Below, one piece after another: positions 10,210 to 19,796 of a DNA stretch of 40,561 nt. Source of the stretch: Gammaproteobacteria bacterium. Lineage in GTDB: Bacteria; Pseudomonadota; Gammaproteobacteria; Ga0077536. The stretch spans positions 1 to 40,561 of the forward strand of contig JAIEQK010000031.1 of assembly GCA_019747795.1 (NCBI GenBank). The letters run 5' to 3'. The translations under genes and the position numbers were made by a program. Under the pieces are notes generated by a model. That model saw only the letters and a list, made by a program, of their open reading frames with translations. It made no database searches and had not been told where the DNA came from. Numbering within the stretch: position 1 is the stretch's first letter; the number at the start of each line of letters is the position of its first letter.

Positions 10210-10236
10210 TTAGCACTCTACCCATTCGAGTGCTAA
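10210..10236 (+). promoter_or_regulatory. CIRCE element (HrcA operator) upstream of rpoH
   Basis: TTAGCACTC (10210-10218), nine-base spacer, GAGTGCTAA (10228-10236): a perfect match to the canonical CIRCE inverted repeat bound by the HrcA heat-shock repressor. It ends 34 bp before the rpoH start codon. A sigma-70-like pair overlaps it: TTAGCA at 10210-10215, then 18 nt, then TAAGAT at 10234-10239. HrcA bound here would block initiation at that promoter. hrcA itself is not in the window. It implies that sigma-32 synthesis is repressed by HrcA in this organism. Confidence 0.92.
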
Positions 10237-10270
10237 GATTCGTCCAACGAACCCGTGAGGTATCCAGACC

Positions 10271-11143
10271 ATGTCCCATGCCTTGAACTTGAGCCTGCCG
10301 CTCGCGGCCGGCTCGCTCGAGACCTACATCGATGCGGTCAACCGGATCCCGCTGCTGGCCGCCGAGGAAGAGCGCGAGCTGGCACGTCGCTACCGCGAGG
10401 AAGACGATCTCGAGGCCGCCCGTCGGCTGGTGCTGGCCCATCTGCGCTTCGTGGTGCGGGTGGCGCGCGGCTACGCGGGCTATGGGCTGGCCCAGAGCGA
10501 CCTCATCCAAGAGGGCAACATCGGCTTGATGAAGGCGGTGAAGCGCTTCGACCCGTCGGTCGGCGTGCGCCTGGTGTCCTTCGCCGTGCACTGGATCAAG
10601 GCCGAGATGCACGAGTTCATCCTGCGCAACTGGCGCATCGTCAAGGTCGCGACCACCAAGGCCCAGCGCAAGCTGTTCTTCAACCTGCGCAGCGCGAAGA
10701 AGGCGCTGGGCTGGATGGGGGCGAGCGAAGTGGACGCGCTGGCCGACGAGCTCGGCGTCGAGAGCCGCGACGTGATCACCATGGAGCAGCGGCTGAACGC
10801 CCATGACGTGTCCTTCGACGTGAGTCCCGACGCCGAGGAAGAGCAGCAGTTCGTGCCGGCGGCCTACCTGGTCGACCAGCGCTTCGAGCCGACCCGCCAG
10901 CTGCAGCTGGAGGAGGACGAGGACAACCGCGTCGAAGGCCTGCGCGACGCGCTGGCACGGCTCGACGAGCGCAGCCGCGACATCGTCACCAGCCGCTGGC
11001 TGACCGAGCCCAAGCTGACCCTGCACGATCTCGCCGCGCGCTACCAAGTGTCGGCGGAGCGCATCCGGCAGCTGGAGAAGAACGCCTTCGAGAAACTGAA
11101 GAAGGCCCTGCCGGACCTCGAGCCGGAAGCCGACGGCGTCTGA
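10271..11143 (+). CDS. rpoH: RNA polymerase sigma-32 (heat-shock) factor
   Basis: 290 residues. Region 2 contains [16 protein letters not shown] and [19 protein letters not shown]. The RpoH-specific box QRKLFFNLR near residues 135-143 separates it from housekeeping and stationary-phase sigma factors. Region 4.2 ends with [20 protein letters not shown]. It directs transcription of chaperone and protease genes. It lies 149 bp after ftsY with its own regulatory region holding a perfect CIRCE element, so repression by HrcA is expected. It converges on the minus-strand gene ending at 11147. Confidence 0.97.
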   Translation: MSHALNLSLPLAAGSLETYIDAVNRIPLLAAEEERELARRYREEDDLEAARRLVLAHLRFVVRVARGYAGYGLAQSDLIQEGNIGLMKAVKRFDPSVGVRLVSFAVHWIKAEMHEFILRNWRIVKVATTKAQRKLFFNLRSAKKALGWMGASEVDALADELGVESRDVITMEQRLNAHDVSFDVSPDAEEEQQFVPAAYLVDQRFEPTRQLQLEEDEDNRVEGLRDALARLDERSRDIVTSRWLTEPKLTLHDLAARYQVSAERIRQLEKNAFEKLKKALPDLEPEADGV

Positions 11144-11146
11144 GAC

Positions 11147-11878
11147 TCAGCGTGGGTCCTGACCGGGCGGGTGCTCCCGCCCGTTCAGGCGATACCAGAG
11201 CGAGGCCAGGAACAGCGCCAGGAACAACGCGAAGTAGAACTCCTGCGGCTCGCTCCAGCGGATCTCGATGGGCAGCTGCTGAATGCCGAACAGGTGCTTC
11301 ATGCGCTGGGGCGCGCGACTCAGCTCCGCCCACACCGCGGTCGGCAGGCAGTCCGCCGTTGGCCACAGCCAGTACCCGCGCGTGCCAGGAAGGTAGCGCG
11401 TGCCGCGCACCTTCTCCCGCACCGGGATCACTATCCCGCCGATCACCACCCAGATCTCGAGCAGCGTGCGCGGCTTCTGATCGAGCCAGCTGCTCATGTT
11501 GTGCAGGTTGGTCTCGCCCTGGTCGTTGAGGGCGTCGATGGCCTCGGGGGTCTGCCAGTGGAAGAGCTGCTGGCCCCAGGACAGTTCTTCACCCGCCAGG
11601 TAGAAGCAGGCGAGCGTCACGCCCAGCACCCAGCCGCCGAGCAGCCAGTCCCGCGAACCGCTGCGCTTCAGGTGGCGCAGGACACGCACCCCGAACATCA
11701 GGCCGACCAGCGCCGCGACCGGCGTCGCGAGTTCGACCAGGCCCTGCTCGGAGATGATCCACTTGAAATAGAAGTCGCGGTCAATGACCCGGGCGGCCAG
11801 CACCACCAGGATCATGAGCGGCGGGAACCACAGCCGCCACCAGGCGGAGATGACCGGGCCGGGCCGCTGGTAGGCCAT
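11147..11878 (-). CDS. Conserved membrane protein of unknown function (GEELSWGQ...NLHN family)
   Basis: 243 residues with about six predicted membrane segments: around 12-28, 46-65, 79-96, 140-152 (weak), and a final one near 213-230. The conserved-looking acidic/aromatic stretch GEELSWGQQLFHWQTP followed by QGETNLHN (about residues 97-126) is a pattern I recognise from a widespread uncharacterised bacterial membrane family, with invariant Glu, Trp, Gln, Asn and His that could be catalytic or ligand-binding. It begins 2 bp after ctaB, so it is the last gene of the SURF1-ctaA-ctaB transcript. A role in haem or oxidase biogenesis is possible from position only. Confidence 0.75.
   Translation of the reverse strand: MAYQRPGPVISAWWRLWFPPLMILVVLAARVIDRDFYFKWIISEQGLVELATPVAALVGLMFGVRVLRHLKRSGSRDWLLGGWVLGVTLACFYLAGEELSWGQQLFHWQTPEAIDALNDQGETNLHNMSSWLDQKPRTLLEIWVVIGGIVIPVREKVRGTRYLPGTRGYWLWPTADCLPTAVWAELSRAPQRMKHLFGIQQLPIEIRWSEPQEFYFALFLALFLASLWYRLNGREHPPGQDPR
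11164..11183 (+). terminator. GC-rich hairpin between convergent rpoH and membrane-protein gene
   Basis: CGGGCGGG (11164-11171), loop TGCT, CCCGCCCG (11176-11183), followed by TT only. It lies 20 bp after the rpoH stop and inside the 3' end of the opposing gene. The stem is strong but the U-tract is nearly absent, so termination strength is doubtful. Confidence 0.4.
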
Positions 11879-11880
11879 GC

Positions 11881-12798
11881 TCAGGCGCCGGTCAGGAAGC
11901 CGACGAGCCCGTTCCAGTAGTGATCGAGGAAGAAGAAGAAAAAGAGACCCGTCAGGTAGACGATGGAATACTTGAAGGTCTTCCAGGCGATGATGTCGTT
12001 ATCGTCGCGCAGCATCGCGATGGCGTAATAGAGGAACACCGCGTCCAGCGCCAGCGCGCCGATGAGGTAGACCATGCCGCTCATGTAGGTGACATAGGGC
12101 AGCACGGTGCAGATGGTCAGGATCACCGTGTACAGCAGGATCTGCAGCCGCGTGTACTCCACGCCGTGGGTGATCGGCAGCATTGGGATCTGCGCCTTGG
12201 CGTATTCCGCCCGGCGGTAGATGGCGAGCGCCCAGAAATGCGGCGGGGTCCACGCGAAGATGATGAGGAAGAGCAGCAGCGAGTGCGGGTCCACCGTGCC
12301 GGTGACCGCGGTCCAGCCAAGCACCGGCGGCGCGGCGCCCGCGGCGCCGCCGATCACGATGTTCTGCGGCGTCGCGTACTTGAGATACATGGTGTAGATG
12401 ACCGCGTAGCCGATGAGGGACGCGAAGGTCAGCACCGCGGTCAGCACGTTGACGAAGGCGACCAGCAGGTACATCGCCAGCGCGCCGATGATCAGCGCGA
12501 ACACCAGCGCCTGGGTACGGTTGAGACCGCCCTGGGGCAGCGGACGGTTCTTGGTGCGCGCCATCAGCGCGTCGATGCGGTGTTCGGCCACGTGGTTGAT
12601 GGCGGCCGCCGACGAAGCAGCCAGGCCTATACCTACGGTGGCGGGCAGCAGGATGCTGAGCGGCACCGCGCCAGGGGTGGCGAGGAACATGCCGATCACG
12701 GCGGTGAACACGATGAGTCCGACGACCCGCGGCTTGCACAGCTCAGCGTAGTCGCGCCAGTGACCGAGCGCAGAGGGGTTCAGACTTTCCGTCAGCAT
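11881..12798 (-). CDS. ctaB: Protoheme IX farnesyltransferase (haem O synthase)
   Basis: 305 residues, polytopic UbiA-type prenyltransferase. It attaches a farnesyl group to haem B to give haem O. The N-terminal [17 protein letters not shown], the metal/diphosphate-binding motif [21 protein letters not shown] near residues 68-88 (with D and H in place of the usual first Asp-rich positions) and [17 protein letters not shown] are typical of CyoE/CtaB. It lies 12 bp downstream of haem A synthase, so the two steps haem B to O to A are encoded together for the aa3-type oxidase next door. Confidence 0.95.
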   Translation of the reverse strand: MLTESLNPSALGHWRDYAELCKPRVVGLIVFTAVIGMFLATPGAVPLSILLPATVGIGLAASSAAAINHVAEHRIDALMARTKNRPLPQGGLNRTQALVFALIIGALAMYLLVAFVNVLTAVLTFASLIGYAVIYTMYLKYATPQNIVIGGAAGAAPPVLGWTAVTGTVDPHSLLLFLIIFAWTPPHFWALAIYRRAEYAKAQIPMLPITHGVEYTRLQILLYTVILTICTVLPYVTYMSGMVYLIGALALDAVFLYYAIAMLRDDNDIIAWKTFKYSIVYLTGLFFFFFLDHYWNGLVGFLTGA

Positions 12799-12810
12799 GA
12801 TGGCAGCGAT

Positions 12811-13797
12811 TCAGGTACGTCGCGTGGCGAACACGAGGGTCAGACAACTGAGCAGCAGCAGCGCGGCGACGCCGTTGTGCGCGACCGCGACCGGCAGCGG
12901 CAGGCCGCCGACCACGTTGGTGATGCCGAGGCCGACCTGCAGCAGCACGGCGGCGAGTATACATGATGCGATCTGGCGCAGTCGCGGCTCGGCCCGAGTG
13001 AAAGCCGCGGCGACGGTGAGCAGCACGACGAGACTGGTGACGAGCGCCCCGAGCCGATGGGTGAAGTGCACCGCGGTGCGCGCCGGCGTCTCGAGCACGC
13101 CGAACTCGTAGTTCACGCCGAGTCCGCGCCACAGCACGAAGGCCTCGCGGAAATCGGTGTCGGGCAGCCAGCGGCCCTGGCAGGTCGGGAAATCGGTGCA
13201 GGCCAGCGCGGCGTAGTTCGCGCTGGTCCAGCCGCCGAGAAAGATCTGCAGCACCAGCACGCAGGTTGCGACCCTGGCCAGCGTCCCCACCATGCCGGCA
13301 CGGCCGACGGGGCGCAGACCGCGCACGCAGAGCAGGTTCCACCAGAGCAGGGCCAGCGTGCTGAGCCCGCCCAGCAAGTGACCGCTCACCACCAGGGGTT
13401 TCAGCAGCAGGGTCACGGTCCACATGCCGAGCAGTCCTTGGAACACGACCAACGGCACCAGCAGGAACACCACGCGGGACAGGCCGACCGCGCGCCGACG
13501 CTCGGCGTTCAGCGCGCCGGCCGCCAGGACGACGATGCCGAGTCCGAGCGTGCTCGCCAGGTAGCGGTGGACCATCTCGCGCCAGGCCTTGCCCGCTTCC
13601 AGCGGCCGGCTGTGCCAGTCCGGGTCCTGCAGGTGGATGTCCGGTTGGTCGCTCGGCACGCCGAGATGGCCGTAGCAGCCCGGCCAGTCGGGGCAGCCGA
13701 GGCCGGCGTCCGACAGGCGCACGTAGGCGCCGAGCACGATCACTCCCAACGCGAGCAGGGGCAGGACATGGGACAGGAGGCGGAGCAGGCGTGGCAT
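12811..13797 (-). CDS. ctaA: Haem A synthase (CtaA/COX15)
   Basis: 328 residues, eight predicted membrane helices. Oxidises the C8 methyl of haem O to a formyl group. Diagnostic stretches are LGAYVRLSDAGLGCPDWPGC (about 22-41), an EMVHRYLAS haem-ligand helix near residue 75, WTSANYAAL with CTDFPTCQG in the middle, and FTHRLGAL later, which supplies the second His pair. The two cysteine pairs in periplasmic loops (LGCPDWPGC, CTDFPTC) match the type with redox-active cysteines. It is encoded 4 bp after the thiol protein at 13802-14386 and before ctaB. Confidence 0.96.
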   Translation of the reverse strand: MPRLLRLLSHVLPLLALGVIVLGAYVRLSDAGLGCPDWPGCYGHLGVPSDQPDIHLQDPDWHSRPLEAGKAWREMVHRYLASTLGLGIVVLAAGALNAERRRAVGLSRVVFLLVPLVVFQGLLGMWTVTLLLKPLVVSGHLLGGLSTLALLWWNLLCVRGLRPVGRAGMVGTLARVATCVLVLQIFLGGWTSANYAALACTDFPTCQGRWLPDTDFREAFVLWRGLGVNYEFGVLETPARTAVHFTHRLGALVTSLVVLLTVAAAFTRAEPRLRQIASCILAAVLLQVGLGITNVVGGLPLPVAVAHNGVAALLLLSCLTLVFATRRT

Positions 13798-13801
13798 GGC
13801 A

Positions 13802-14386
13802 TCAACGTACCGAGGAGGCGCGCAGCAGACGCTTCAGATCTTCCTTGATGTCGCCGGGCGGCGCGTCGGACGGGAAGAACATCATCGCGAGATGGCGCGC
13901 GTCGAGAAAGACGTAACCGGCCATAGGCGGGGCGCCCAGGCGGCGGCCGAGTTCGGCGGCGAGCGCCGCCCGCGCCGCGGGCTGGTCGAGGACTTTGACC
14001 AACGGTGGCGCCGCGGCGGGCGCTTGGTCCAGCAGCGCGAGCAGTTGGACGCGCTTGCCCTGCGCGCCGATGAGCGCGCGTATGGTGCCAGCGAGGTCGA
14101 GCTGCGCGGCACAGCGCGCGTCGCAGGGACCGGCGGTGAAGTAGAGCAGGCTCCACTCGTCTGGCTGGCGCGCCATGGCCTCGAAGTCGGCGCGCGCCGG
14201 CCCCTGCAGCAGGGCCACCGGCGGCTCGAGCAGGGTGCCACGGTTCACGAGTTTCCGCGGCACGGCTTCCGGGTGCAGGATGGCGAACCAGTAGGCGATC
14301 ACGATGGGCGCGACGAAGGACACCAGCACCAGCAGCGGGATCCAGGGTTTGCGCTTCGGCGCCGGTGACGGTGCGGCGTCAGGCAT
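13802..14386 (-). CDS. Membrane-anchored Sco/thioredoxin-like oxidase assembly protein
   Basis: 194 residues. One N-terminal membrane helix (about 15-34) is followed by an extracytoplasmic domain whose WSLLYFTAGPCDARC has the beta-strand plus CxxxC arrangement (C88, C92) of Sco copper chaperones. A later YVFLDARHLAMMFFP resembles the C-terminal Sco strand that normally carries the copper-binding His. The ATG at 14386 overlaps the SURF1 stop (ATGCCTGA) and has AAGGA about 10 nt upstream; an in-frame ATG at 14404 is less likely. It probably delivers copper to, or reduces, the CuA site of the neighbouring oxidase. It is shorter and more divergent than true Sco1. Confidence 0.8.
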   Translation of the reverse strand: MPDAAPSPAPKRKPWIPLLVLVSFVAPIVIAYWFAILHPEAVPRKLVNRGTLLEPPVALLQGPARADFEAMARQPDEWSLLYFTAGPCDARCAAQLDLAGTIRALIGAQGKRVQLLALLDQAPAAAPPLVKVLDQPAARAALAAELGRRLGAPPMAGYVFLDARHLAMMFFPSDAPPGDIKEDLKRLLRASSVR

Positions 14387-15119
14387 GGCCGCGTTTCCTT
14401 CCATATAGATTCCACAGTCCCAGGGCGGCGAGCGCCGCCGCCATCGCGAACCACTGCACGGCGTAGGAGCGATTGCGCGCCGAATCGTCGCCGGGCAGGG
14501 GCCATTTGACGCTGAGCGCGCCGAGCGCGTCAGCGTCGAGGTATACGACCGCCGGCCACAGCTTGCGCGCCAGCAGTCGCTCGACGCCCGGCAGGTGCAC
14601 GCGTTGCACGCGGAACACCTGCGGACTCATGAGTTCCGCCTCTGCCGCGGCAGGACCGAGGTCGATGCCGACCGTCGGCTCCGGGCCCAGGTAGCCGGTC
14701 AGCGTGGTCGGATCCGCCGGGGCCAAGGTGTCGGGCACGGCGCTGCGATCGTCCGGCAGCGGGACCCAGCCGCGGTTCACCAGCACGACCGGTCCCGCGT
14801 CGGTCTCGAACGGGGTCAGCACTTCGTAGCCCGCGCGGCCATCGAAGATGCGGTTGTCGAGCACCACGTGGCTGTCGAGGTAGTGCCCGCTCACTGTCAC
14901 CCGGCGCCACTGCCAGTCGGCAAGGGACGCGTCCCGCGGCAGGGTGGCTAGGTCGACTGGCGCCGCCGCCTGGCGCTCGGCGAAAGCGCTGAAGCGGGTG
15001 TGCTTCTCCGCAGCGCGGTGGAGCTGCCAGAAGCCGAGGCTCGCAAGACCCGCGCAGGCCAGGGCGAGCAGCGCGGTCAGCGCCGTCCGGACCCAGGGAT
15101 TGATTGTTAGGCTTCGCAC
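14379..15119 (-). CDS. SURF1-family cytochrome c oxidase assembly protein
   Basis: 246 residues with one helix at each end (about 12-30 and 222-238) and a periplasmic middle, the SURF1 topology. LGFWQLHRAAEKH near the N-terminus, the VTVSGHYL strand, LDNRIFDGRAGYEVLTPF and VLVNRGWVP are family hallmarks, and NRSYAVQWFAMA opens the last helix. It helps insert haem a into subunit I. First gene of the run SURF1, Sco-like, ctaA, ctaB, membrane protein; divergent from the DUF2909 gene across 47 bp. Confidence 0.95.
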   Translation of the reverse strand: MRSLTINPWVRTALTALLALACAGLASLGFWQLHRAAEKHTRFSAFAERQAAAPVDLATLPRDASLADWQWRRVTVSGHYLDSHVVLDNRIFDGRAGYEVLTPFETDAGPVVLVNRGWVPLPDDRSAVPDTLAPADPTTLTGYLGPEPTVGIDLGPAAAEAELMSPQVFRVQRVHLPGVERLLARKLWPAVVYLDADALGALSVKWPLPGDDSARNRSYAVQWFAMAAALAALGLWNLYGRKRGHA

Positions 15120-15166
15120 GAATGACCGATAATCACGGCTCGCCCACCCGCCCGGCTGTTCGTCCC

Positions 15167-15382
15167 ATGACCGAATCTCCCCTCGTCAAGTCCGCGATCA
15201 TCGTGGTGTTCGTGATGATCCTGCTGTCCCTGGGAACGGCCTTCTTCAGCCTGTTCCGGCGGCGCGGCGAGGGTGACAGCAAGCGCACCGTGAAGGCGCT
15301 CACCGTGCGCGTGGTGCTGTCCGTGGGATTGGTGCTGACCATTCTGGTGCTGAACGCGCTCGGCATCATCTCGCCGAACTGA
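15167..15382 (+). CDS. Small twin-transmembrane protein (DUF2909)
   Basis: 71 residues, two membrane helices (about 8-27 and 47-66) joined by a basic loop, FRRRGEGDSKRTVKALTVR. This layout and the ending of the loop are typical of DUF2909, which is found beside cox genes in many Gammaproteobacteria. Upstream in-frame codons exist (ATG at 15122), but the family starts just before the first helix, so the ATG at 15167 is preferred. Function unknown; association with cytochrome oxidase assembly is by context. Confidence 0.85.
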   Translation: MTESPLVKSAIIVVFVMILLSLGTAFFSLFRRRGEGDSKRTVKALTVRVVLSVGLVLTILVLNALGIISPN

Positions 15383-15396
15383 ACCGCGCAAAGAAA

Positions 15397-15419
15397 AGCG
15401 CCACCGCGAGGGTGGCGCT
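15397..15419 (-). terminator. Rho-independent terminator of the ctaCDGE operon
   Basis: Read on the minus strand: AGCGCCACC (15419-15411), 5-nt loop, GGTGGCGCT (15405-15397), followed by TTTCTTT. It lies 24 bp after the ctaE stop. The 9-bp perfect stem plus T-tract is convincing. It can also work for the converging DUF2909 gene. Confidence 0.88.
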
Positions 15420-15442
15420 CGTCCCTGGGCGCTGTCGTGTAC

Positions 15443-16330
15443 TTACAGCCAGTACACGAAGATGAAGAGCCCGATCCACACCACGTCGACGAAGTGCCAG
15501 TACCACGCCACGGCCTCGAAGGCGAAGTGGTGCTTGGGCGTGAAGTGGCCCTTGATCGAACGACCGAGGATCACGGCCAGCATGATGGTGCCCATGGTGA
15601 CGTGGAAACCATGGAAGCCGGTCAGCATGAAGAAGGTCGCGCCGTAGATGCCGGAGTTCAGCGTCAGGCCGAGCTCGTGGTAGGCATGGCCGTACTCTTC
15701 CGCCTGCATGAACACGAACAGCGCGCCGAGCGCCACGGTGGCCGCGAGGCCGAGAATCAGCTGGCCGCGGTTGCCCTTCTGCAAGCCCCAGTGCGCCCAG
15801 GTGACGGTGCCGCCGGAGGTGAGCAGGATGCAGGTGTTCCAGAAGGGCACGCCCCAGGCGCCGATGGTTTCCTTGAACTGCTCGAAACCGTAGTTCGACG
15901 GCGGGTTGAACAGCGGCCAGGCGGCGGTGAACTGCGGCCACAGGAACTGGTTGGTCGCGACCTTAGCGCCTTCGCCACCGAGCCACGGCACCGAGTACAT
16001 GCGGGCGTAGTACAGCGCGCCGAAGAAGGCGGCGAAGAACATCACCTCGGAGAAGATGAACCAGCCCATGCCCATGCGGAAGCTGACATCGACCTGCTCG
16101 TTGTACTTGCCGGACTCGCTCTCACCGATGACGGCGCCGAACCAGCCGAACAGCATGTAGACGAACAGCAGGAAGCCGGCGCCCAGCACCATCGGCCCCG
16201 CCGAGACGTGGTTCAGCGAGAGCGCGCCACCGACGAACATGGTGAAGATCGCGATCGTGGCGGTGATCGGCCAGCGGCTCGGATCCGGTACGTAGTAGGC
16301 GCCGTGATCGGCGTGTGCTGCGCTGCTCAT
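15443..16330 (-). CDS. ctaE: Cytochrome c oxidase subunit III
   Basis: 295 residues, seven membrane helices. The long first loop and MGMGWFIFSEVMFFAAFFGALYYAR near residues 90-115 contain the conserved Glu of subunit III. LTSGGTVTWAHWGL, FMQAEEYGHAYHE and TGFHGFHVTMG complete the family pattern. The N-terminal YYVPDPSRWPI is typical of the aa3 type. Last gene of the ctaC-ctaD-small-ctaG-ctaE run, followed by a good terminator. Confidence 0.97.
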   Translation of the reverse strand: MSSAAHADHGAYYVPDPSRWPITATIAIFTMFVGGALSLNHVSAGPMVLGAGFLLFVYMLFGWFGAVIGESESGKYNEQVDVSFRMGMGWFIFSEVMFFAAFFGALYYARMYSVPWLGGEGAKVATNQFLWPQFTAAWPLFNPPSNYGFEQFKETIGAWGVPFWNTCILLTSGGTVTWAHWGLQKGNRGQLILGLAATVALGALFVFMQAEEYGHAYHELGLTLNSGIYGATFFMLTGFHGFHVTMGTIMLAVILGRSIKGHFTPKHHFAFEAVAWYWHFVDVVWIGLFIFVYWL

Positions 16331-16388
16331 AGTTTGGGTTCTCGCTTGAGTGAAATCCTGAATGACATCGCCGGGGCCGTTTTCGGCC

Positions 16389-16967
16389 TCATGAACGCGG
16401 CAGGGCCGCGGCTGCGTTCTCCGCCACTGGCTTCAGTGACTGGAAGAACGTATAGCCCAGGGTCAGGACCTTGACCTCGGGCGGCAGGCGCGGGTCGACG
16501 ACGAAGCGCACCGGCATGCGGCGCGTCTCCCCCGGGGCCAGCGTCTGCTGGGTGAAACAGAAGCATTCGGTCTTCTTGAAGTATTTCGCGACCGTGTTCG
16601 GCGCCACGCTCGGCACGGCGTTGCCGTCGATGCGCCCGGCGTCCCAGTTGTGTACTTCGAACTCGACCTGGGTCTCGACCCCGGGATGCACCACCACCTT
16701 GTTGACGATGGGCTTGAAGTCCCAAGGCATCTGCGCGTCGACGTTGGTGACGAACTCCACCGTGACTTCGCGCGACAGGTCGACCGGCAGTGCCGCCGCC
16801 TGGGCCTCGGTCATGCGGCCGGTCTTGCCGTTCAAACCGGTGATCGTGCAGAACACGTTGTAGAGCGGCACCAGCGCATAGCCGAAGCTGAACATCACGC
16901 AGGTGGCGAGCACCAGCTTGATGACGGTCCGGCGAGTGGCCCGCTGCTGGGTGTCCGTGTCGCTCAT
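16389..16967 (-). CDS. ctaG: Cytochrome c oxidase assembly protein CtaG (Cox11)
   Basis: 192 residues. N-terminal membrane anchor (about 15-35) ending in LVPLYNVFCTITGLNG, whose Cys near residue 40 is conserved in Cox11. The periplasmic copper-binding CFCFTQQTL lies near residues 139-147. It delivers copper to CuB of subunit I. The ATG at 16967 is preferred; the frame is open upstream into the neighbouring small gene but without family sequence. It lies 7 bp after the 40-residue gene. Confidence 0.96.
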   Translation of the reverse strand: MSDTDTQQRATRRTVIKLVLATCVMFSFGYALVPLYNVFCTITGLNGKTGRMTEAQAAALPVDLSREVTVEFVTNVDAQMPWDFKPIVNKVVVHPGVETQVEFEVHNWDAGRIDGNAVPSVAPNTVAKYFKKTECFCFTQQTLAPGETRRMPVRFVVDPRLPPEVKVLTLGYTFFQSLKPVAENAAAALPRS

Positions 16968-16974
16968 ACCGCTC

Positions 16975-17097
16975 TCAGAGGCGCGAGATGAACACCCAGG
17001 CGTAGAGCGCCACCGCCAACACCGCAAGGATGATGGCGGTGCGCGTCGCCGCCCGCTGCTGGGCGGCGCGCTGCTCGTCGACCTTGAGATCGCTCAT
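16975..17097 (-). CDS. 40-residue single-helix membrane protein of the cox operon
   Basis: ATG at 17097, stop TGA at 16977-16975. The peptide begins MSDLKVDEQRAAQQRAATR and ends with one membrane helix (IILAVLAVALYAWVFIS). It lies 15 bp after ctaD and 7 bp before ctaG. Very short proteins with this layout sit at this position in many gammaproteobacterial cox operons and are annotated as small cytochrome oxidase assembly or hypothetical proteins. It is easily missed by gene finders. Confidence 0.8.
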   Translation of the reverse strand: MSDLKVDEQRAAQQRAATRTAIILAVLAVALYAWVFISRL

Positions 17098-17112
17098 CGA
17101 CACCGCCGGGCC

Positions 17113-18714
<1,602 letters not shown>

Positions 18715-18774
18715 GGCTTCAACCTCGTAATCGGAAACTGGATGGAACGGCGGGCGACGACGCGCTGCGACCGC

Positions 18775-19632
18775 TTACTTCTCGGCGACCGCCGCGACCG
18801 GCGCGGTCGAGGCTTCGGCATGCTGCGTAGCGGATTTCATCTTCGCCACCCAGGCCGCGTAGTCCTGCTCGGACAGCGCGTCGACCACGATGGGCATGAA
18901 GCCATGGTCCTTGCCGCACAGTTCCGCGCACTGGCCACGGTAGGTACCGGGCTCCTTGATCTGCGCCCAGGACTCGTTGATGTAGCCCGGGATCGCGTCG
19001 CGCTTCCAGCCGAGGGCAGGAACCCACCAGGCGTGGATCACGTCACCAGCGGTGGTGAGGAAGCGGATCTTCTTGCCGACCGGCACCACCAGGTGGTTGT
19101 CGACTTCGAGGAGATAGTTGGGCACCGACTTCGGGTCCACGCCGGAGTCGAGCTGACGGGCGACGTTGCTGTCGTTGGCCAGCGTCGAGAAGTAGTTGAT
19201 GCCTTCATCGACGTACTGGTAGTGCCACTTCCACTGGTAACCCGTGACCTTGATGGTCATGTCGGAGCCGCCGGTGTTCTCCATCATGATCAGCGCATGG
19301 GTCGCGGGGACGGCCATGCCGATGAGGATGAGAAACGGGACCAGGGTCCAGAGCACTTCGACCTTGGTGCTCTCGTGCCACTGGGCCGGCTTGGCGCCGT
19401 TGGATTTACGGAACGCGAAGATCGAATAGAAGATGAGGCCGAAGACCACCACGCCGATCACCACGCACACGCCGAGAATGAGCATGTGCAGGTCGTACAC
19501 GGTTTCGCTGTAGGGGGTCACGCCGCGCGTGAGGTTGAGTCCCCAGTCGGCCATGGCTGCGGCCGGCACGCCGAGCAGCGCGCTCGCCGTGGCAAGAAGG
19601 CGCCATGGATTCTTGTGCTTGGAAAACATCAT
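18775..19632 (-). CDS. ctaC: Cytochrome c oxidase subunit II
   Basis: 285 residues. Signal sequence (LLATASALLGVPAAAMA), two membrane helices (about 52-72 and 92-112) and a periplasmic CuA domain. CuA ligands are visible: C235, C239, H243 and M246 in QCAELCGKDHGFM, with the upstream His in VIHAWWVP. YQWKWHYQY is the electron-entry aromatic patch. The ATG at 19632 (or the adjacent 19629) is chosen because it precedes the signal peptide and has GGGAG about 10 nt upstream. There is no C-terminal cytochrome c domain. First structural gene of the operon. Confidence 0.97.
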   Translation of the reverse strand: MMFSKHKNPWRLLATASALLGVPAAAMADWGLNLTRGVTPYSETVYDLHMLILGVCVVIGVVVFGLIFYSIFAFRKSNGAKPAQWHESTKVEVLWTLVPFLILIGMAVPATHALIMMENTGGSDMTIKVTGYQWKWHYQYVDEGINYFSTLANDSNVARQLDSGVDPKSVPNYLLEVDNHLVVPVGKKIRFLTTAGDVIHAWWVPALGWKRDAIPGYINESWAQIKEPGTYRGQCAELCGKDHGFMPIVVDALSEQDYAAWVAKMKSATQHAEASTAPVAAVAEK

Positions 19633-19767
19633 TGCTTGAAACTCCCGAAACAGCGCGTGCGGGTTTGGTCCGTAGTACCGGTTAGGTGCTTTTGCTTTGT
19701 CTGAACCTTGGTCACCTGTTGCGGCAACCTGAAGCTGGCAACTATCCCCGAGCCAGGCTTCGATCTC

Positions 19768-19796
19768 TCGGTCTGTGACCGAATGACACGTCATTC
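19768..19796. promoter_or_regulatory. Two overlapping small palindromes upstream of ctaC
   Basis: TCGGTC-TGT-GACCGA (19768-19782) overlaps GAATGAC-AC-GTCATTC (19781-19796). The second is a 16-bp operator-like palindrome about 150 bp upstream of ctaC and touching the stop codon of the DUF2244 gene. No T-run follows on either strand, so these are better candidates for a regulator site than a terminator. The rest of the 163-bp gap shows no convincing promoter. Confidence 0.4.
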
